A stretch of 64,000 bases of DNA, taken from the NCBI GenBank assembly GCA_964251665.1, contig CAXUKO010000004.1, positions 248,001 through 312,000 on the forward strand, written 5' to 3'. The translations under genes and the position numbers were made by a program. Shown here one piece after another: positions 60,009-64,000 of the stretch; the stretch's first letter is position 1; each line of letters starts with the position of its first letter. The notes under the pieces were generated by a model, which worked only from the letters and a program-made list of their open reading frames with translations, was not told where the DNA came from and did no database searches. The DNA is from JBBQLG01 sp964251665 (GTDB lineage Bacteria; Bacteroidota; Bacteroidia; Cytophagales; Spirosomataceae).

Positions 60009-61439
60009 ATGCACTCATTTCCTCCGCCTGATTCAATCTCCTATTGGGATCGTTTTAATCACTGGCTTCGCACCTCCACCATGCTCAAAATAGGGGCTAT
60101 CGGGGTGCTGGTGCTTATTTTACTCATACCGACGAGTATGCTGGAGTCCCTGATTCGCGAACGGGAGCAGACCCGCAACGAAGCTACTGCCGAAGTCAGT
60201 TCTAAATGGGGAGGGGAGCAAATCGTGGGTGGGCCGGTACTGTCCGTGCCGTACGTCACCACCGTGAACGACGACAAAGGCACTACTCAGTCGGTTACGG
60301 CTTACGCGCATTTCCTGCCCGATGCCCTGCAGGTGGATGGCGATATGCGGCCCGAAAAACGGAACCGGGGCATTTTTGTGGTCATGCTCTACAACACCCG
60401 GCTCACCATCCGGGGCAGTTTCAAAAAACCGTCGGTAGCGGCCCTGGGTGTACCACCGGAGGCTTTTCAATGGAATAAAGCGTTTCTATCGCTGGGGGTG
60501 AGCGACATGAAAGGCATCCGAAACGCCATTCAGTTCAACATCAATGGTCGGGTGGTTTCGGCCGAACCCGGTATTCCCAGCAGCGACATCCTGGCGTCGG
60601 GCGTGAGTGTGCCCATCACTCTCGATGGGGATGCGTACCAGTTTTCCTGTGCCATTAACCTCAACGGCAGCACCCAACTCTCTTTTTTGCCTTTCGGGAA
60701 CGAAACCACTGTCCGGCTGCGGTCGCCCTGGGCAACGCCCAGTTTCACCGGCTCGTTTCTGCCCGATCAGCGTAATGTATCCGCTGCGGGTTTCAGTGCG
60801 TCGTGGAAAGTGCTGCAATTCAACCGAAACTTTCCACAGCAGGGTCTGGGTAATTTCCTGAATCGCTCTACTGGCCTGGGGACTACCGAACCCAGTATTG
60901 CCGGGAGAAATGAGTTGGTGCGGCAAGAACCGGGGAGTATGGCCCAGACAGCTTTCGGGGTAAAACTGTTGCTGCCCGTTGATGAGTACCAGAAAACCAT
61001 GCGTTCGGCTAAGTATGGGATTCTGTTTGTGATGCTCACGTTTGTCGCCTTTTTCTTCGTGGAAATCCTCGACCGTCGGCGTATTCACCCGATTCAGTAC
61101 CTGCTGGTGGGCTTTTCGATCTGTTTGTTTTATCTGCTGTTGCTCTCCCTGTCCGAGCACATAGCGTTCGACTGGGCTTACCTGATTGGAGGCATCATTA
61201 TCCTGGCCCTGATCACGTTTTACGTCCGGTACGTTTTCCGGAATCTGCGCCTGACGGCCCTTTTCAGCGTGGTGCTGGCCCTGCTCTACGGGTTCTTTTA
61301 TTCGCTGCTCCAACTCGACGATTACGCCCTGTTGCTGGGCAGTTTCGGCCTCTTGCTGATTCTGGGAGTCGTCATGTATCTTACCCGCAACGTCAACTGG
61401 TACCGGGCCTACGAGTCGGAATCATCATCTGCCATGTAG
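60009..61439 (+). CDS. creD: Inner membrane protein CreD
   Basis: A 476-residue CreD-family protein. It has one N-terminal membrane helix (MLKIGAIGVLVLILLIPTSML), a long periplasmic beta-rich domain with SSKWGGEQIVGGPVLSVPY, and five to six membrane helices in the C-terminal 140 residues (YGILFVMLTFVAFFFVEIL onward). CreD maintains envelope integrity and in Enterobacteria is induced by CreBC. A terminator follows; a palindrome precedes the start. Confidence 0.95.
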   Translation: MHSFPPPDSISYWDRFNHWLRTSTMLKIGAIGVLVLILLIPTSMLESLIREREQTRNEATAEVSSKWGGEQIVGGPVLSVPYVTTVNDDKGTTQSVTAYAHFLPDALQVDGDMRPEKRNRGIFVVMLYNTRLTIRGSFKKPSVAALGVPPEAFQWNKAFLSLGVSDMKGIRNAIQFNINGRVVSAEPGIPSSDILASGVSVPITLDGDAYQFSCAINLNGSTQLSFLPFGNETTVRLRSPWATPSFTGSFLPDQRNVSAAGFSASWKVLQFNRNFPQQGLGNFLNRSTGLGTTEPSIAGRNELVRQEPGSMAQTAFGVKLLLPVDEYQKTMRSAKYGILFVMLTFVAFFFVEILDRRRIHPIQYLLVGFSICLFYLLLLSLSEHIAFDWAYLIGGIIILALITFYVRYVFRNLRLTALFSVVLALLYGFFYSLLQLDDYALLLGSFGLLLILGVVMYLTRNVNWYRAYESESSSAM

Positions 61440-61478
61440 TTACCATTTAGTAGTACGGTAACGCCGGCACCAGACATG

Positions 61479-61514
61479 TAAAAACCCGCCGACCTTTAGC
61501 CGACGGGTTTTTAC
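61479..61514 (+). terminator. Terminator of creD
   Basis: TAAAAACCCGCCGAC and GCCGACGGGTTTTTA form an imperfect stem with a short loop, followed by T-rich sequence, 40 bases after the creD stop. It may also serve the convergent Uma2-like gene. Confidence 0.8.
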
Positions 61515-61536
61515 CCTTATCACCCATACAGTACGC

Positions 61537-62154
61537 TCAGTGAACCACAACACCCCGCTCGGCAAGGTACCTGCCTATGTTGACGGTTACGCCATCGAGC
61601 AGGTCAATATCCTGATCCCAGTCAATGACCAGCCAGGGTTGCCCGGATGTCGCAATGGTGATTTTTTTGCTCGCTGTCGTGATCCAGACCACTTTTTCCA
61701 TGCCAAATGTCAGGAGTTTCTGCGTCTTTTTATGGAGGTACGTTTCTTCGCCGATGTTGGCGGTATCAATTGAAATGTCCACCTCAATACAGACCTTGGC
61801 CGGAATGTCGGAGTAGTATTCGTTGATGGCTTCGGGGGGCATCGTGGCAGCGTCGTAGATGACAATGTCGCCGGAAAGGTTGTTACCCCGGTCGAGGTGC
61901 AGACCCAGTTCATTGGTAAAGATTGTGTATTGATCGTCACTGAGTTGACGAGTAAGCAAGCGCATCAGATACGCAATGATAAAACTTTGTAAACGGCTGC
62001 TGCCCACGATTTCTTCGAATGTTTTCTTCCCTGATAATACATCTCTGTAGCCTTTGTAGTACAGTGGCTTTCCGTCCATAATCTCGCAGATCATGTATTC
62101 CGGTACCTTGTTCGGCGCTTTGGGTCCAATACGGGGCTTTCTTTCAGCAATCAT
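61537..62154 (-). CDS. Uma2-like PD-(D/E)XK family protein, 205 aa
   Basis: A Uma2/DUF820-type putative nuclease of normal length. Signature parts: SGDIVIYDAATMPPEAINEYY (Asp), KVCIEVDISIDTANIGEETYLHKK (Glu-x-Asp) and MEKVVWITTASKKI. The classic ExK reads EVD, so catalysis is doubtful. No signal peptide. Convergent with creD, and 30 bases from the stop of the GH13 gene. Its function in host genomes is unknown; such genes are often found in many copies. Confidence 0.85.
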   Translation of the reverse strand: MIAERKPRIGPKAPNKVPEYMICEIMDGKPLYYKGYRDVLSGKKTFEEIVGSSRLQSFIIAYLMRLLTRQLSDDQYTIFTNELGLHLDRGNNLSGDIVIYDAATMPPEAINEYYSDIPAKVCIEVDISIDTANIGEETYLHKKTQKLLTFGMEKVVWITTASKKITIATSGQPWLVIDWDQDIDLLDGVTVNIGRYLAERGVVVH

Positions 62155-62183
62155 AACCTGGGGGTTTTACCAAAATTACCGAA

Positions 62184-64000
62184 TCACTTTCCCAACTCCA
62201 AGACCAGCGTGGTCTTACCCGCCACCGGTATCAGTTTCAGATCCGTCAGGGTTTTACCCGATACGACGTCCTGCGCCTTCGTAAATCCCTTCGTTCGCTC
62301 GGCGAAACGCTGGGTATCGACCGAAATCTGAGTTTCGCTGCTGTTCATCACGACCATAACCGTTTTGGCGGCATCGTGGCGGAAGTAGACGTAGATACCA
62401 TCGCGCGGGACAAACTGGGTAAGCTTGCCGGTCTGGAGGGCGGGTGTGGCTTTGCGGTAGTTGGCTAACTTCTTTACATACTCGAACGCTTCATTTTCGC
62501 GTTTGTCACGCCCGGACGCTGTGAACTTATCATCCTTATCGCCGGGAAAGCCGCCCGGAAAATCTTTGCGTACTTCGGCATCAGTTGGGTTTTTGGTGCC
62601 CTTCATCAGGATTTCGGTGCCGTAATACCAGTGGGGAATGCCCCGCGTTGTTAACAGAAATGCAACGCCCATTTTATACTTGTCGAAGTCCTCGCCGATA
62701 ACCGAGAAATAGCGGTCGGTGTCGTGGTTTTCCAGAAACGTAACTAATTTCAGCGGATTGGCATACACTGCATCCTGCGCCAGCACCTGCTGAATGCGAT
62801 TTACGCCACTGTCCCAGTCGAATTTCTGCGTTAGGGCGTCATTTGTCGCGTTGTAGAGCACAAAATCCAACGCACCCGGCTGATTGCTTTTAAAGGGAAA
62901 GCCGATTGTATTTTTCACAAAGAAGGCCTGTCCCACCGGGTTGTTCGTCACCGATTCGCCGAAGAGGTGAATGGTGGGGTATTCCGTCATCAGCGCCTGA
63001 TTGCAGCGGTTCATAAATGGCTGATCGTTGTATTTGTAGGTATCAATCCGCCACGCATCGAGACTGAACATCTCCGTCGACCAGATTGCGTGCTGAATCA
63101 GGTAATTGGCCACGAAAGGGTTCCGCTGATTCAGATCCGGCAGAAACGGCGTAAACCAGCCGTCCAGCAGCACTTTCTGGTCCGATGCTGCGCCGTGGGG
63201 GTCGTACAGCGGCTGCTCTTTATGCGTCGAGCCGGTGTAGGTTGGCCAGGTGTTGAACCAGTCCTTGGTAGGCTGATCTTTAAACAGCCAGTAATCGTCG
63301 CTTACGTGGTTATAGACGGCATCCTGCACTAATTTCATCCCCCGTTTGTGCAGGGCGGCCGCCAGGGCGATATAACCCGCATTACCCCCAAATCGCCGGT
63401 CGATCTGGTAATGGTCCGTAAAGTGATAGCCGTGATACCCGGCCTGACTCCGGTCCGGTCCTTCTTTCTTGAGGGCTTCATCGTTGTCGATCACCGGGGT
63501 CAGCCACAGCGCCGTTACGCCTAATTCCTGCAAATAATCGAGGTGATCGATAACACCTTTCAGGTCGCCACCGTGCCGGAGATACGGATTTTTGGGGTCG
63601 GCCTGCGTATCGCGCATATCCGCGAACTTGTCGTTGGCCGGGTCGCCGTTGGCAAAGCGGTCGGGCATGATGAGGTAAATAAAATCAGCTGCCGATACGC
63701 CCTGCCCCTTAACGCCGTTGGTACGGGATTTGAGTTCATAGCCACGGCTGAGGGTTTGGCCACCTCCCTTACCAACAACCTGTAGGGTACCGGCTTTAGT
63801 GGTAGCCGCAATAGTCAGGTCCAGAAACGCATAATTAGGGTTCTCCGTCTTGTGTGTTTTCACCAGCCGGACGCCGGGGTAATTGATGGTGTAGGTGAGG
63901 GCACCCGCATTCGGGCCATGAATGAGCAGCTGCAGGTTCGGATTTTTCATGCCCACCCACCAGTTTGTCGGGTCGATACGCTGAATCGAACTGCGCCCGG
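62184..64000 (-). CDS. GH13 cyclomaltodextrinase/neopullulanase-like amylase, 5' end outside window
   Basis: The frame stays open past the internal ATG at 63956 to the window edge, reading IQRIDPTNWWVGMKNPNLQL, which is the usual N-terminal domain of SusA-like enzymes. The real start therefore lies outside. Catalytic blocks: DAWRIDTYKYND (nucleophile Asp), HLFGESVTN (acid Glu) and TFLENHDTDRY (third Asp). A C-terminal beta domain ends VAGKTTLVLELG. It hydrolyses cyclodextrins or pullulan to maltose-type products that would feed the GH65/PgmB pathway nearby. Confidence 0.95.
   Translation of the reverse strand, partial: GRSSIQRIDPTNWWVGMKNPNLQLLIHGPNAGALTYTINYPGVRLVKTHKTENPNYAFLDLTIAATTKAGTLQVVGKGGGQTLSRGYELKSRTNGVKGQGVSAADFIYLIMPDRFANGDPANDKFADMRDTQADPKNPYLRHGGDLKGVIDHLDYLQELGVTALWLTPVIDNDEALKKEGPDRSQAGYHGYHFTDHYQIDRRFGGNAGYIALAAALHKRGMKLVQDAVYNHVSDDYWLFKDQPTKDWFNTWPTYTGSTHKEQPLYDPHGAASDQKVLLDGWFTPFLPDLNQRNPFVANYLIQHAIWSTEMFSLDAWRIDTYKYNDQPFMNRCNQALMTEYPTIHLFGESVTNNPVGQAFFVKNTIGFPFKSNQPGALDFVLYNATNDALTQKFDWDSGVNRIQQVLAQDAVYANPLKLVTFLENHDTDRYFSVIGEDFDKYKMGVAFLLTTRGIPHWYYGTEILMKGTKNPTDAEVRKDFPGGFPGDKDDKFTASGRDKRENEAFEYVKKLANYRKATPALQTGKLTQFVPRDGIYVYFRHDAAKTVMVVMNSSETQISVDTQRFAERTKGFTKAQDVVSGKTLTDLKLIPVAGKTTLVLELGK

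Overview
The window is chromosomal DNA of moderate-high GC from a Bacteroidota bacterium, most likely a member of the order Cytophagales close to Spirosoma or its relatives (inference, not tested). The reasons are the protein families present: type VI secretion subtype iii parts TssN and TssO, a GH127-like arabinofuranosidase and a GtaA-like glutaminase, a DUF6603 protein, CreD, and a SusA-like GH13 amylase. The few promoters I can propose look like the Bacteroidota -33/-7 type. No rRNA, tRNA, CRISPR array or complete insertion sequence was seen.

Layout. Positions 1-6252 (minus) hold a possible operon: a lipoprotein, a trypsin-fold (Nal1-like) serine protease with a Cys cluster, a 1141-residue DUF6603 protein and a further unknown protein cut by the window edge. 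Positions 6501-11082 (plus) hold two secreted enzymes (GH127-like hydrolase, glutaminase-like protein). Positions 12105-29903 are mostly housekeeping: groES-groEL, glycyl-tRNA synthetase, a membrane-anchored helix-hairpin-helix protein, a LOG protein, RbfA, a LolE-like permease, a GAF protein, RpiB, an MpaB-like protein, lipoprotein MsrA, a truncated PAP2 phosphatase gene, an ABC exporter, and pgl and zwf of the oxidative pentose phosphate pathway.

Positions 30082-53086 form the most interesting part, a type VI secretion (T6SSiii) island. Structural genes are tssK, tssO, tssE-tssF-tssG, tssN and clpV (tssH). Between them lies a signalling block: a Ser/Thr kinase with Sel1 repeats, a PP2C phosphatase with WG-like repeats, two zinc-ribbon/FHA proteins, a His-rich protein with Ca-loop-like motifs, and a kinase-like/TPR/FHA protein with degenerate catalytic motifs. 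Downstream of clpV are a polymorphic-toxin-like candidate effector and a small candidate immunity gene, followed by a remnant of a second effector core. An SGNH hydrolase gene and a degenerate M48 peptidase gene are embedded in the island. Sheath (TssB/C), Hcp, VgrG and TssP/Q/R are not in the window. The arrangement suggests a contact-dependent secretion machine controlled by threonine phosphorylation.

Positions 53456-64000 hold a methyltransferase, a GNAT acetyltransferase, two Uma2-like proteins, CreD, and a maltose/maltodextrin group (GH13 amylase, GH65 maltose phosphorylase, beta-phosphoglucomutase). A DUF433/DUF5615 toxin-antitoxin-like pair with a frameshifted toxin lies directly upstream of pgmB. 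Several intergenic regions carry long imperfect or perfect hairpin repeats of at least two sequence families.
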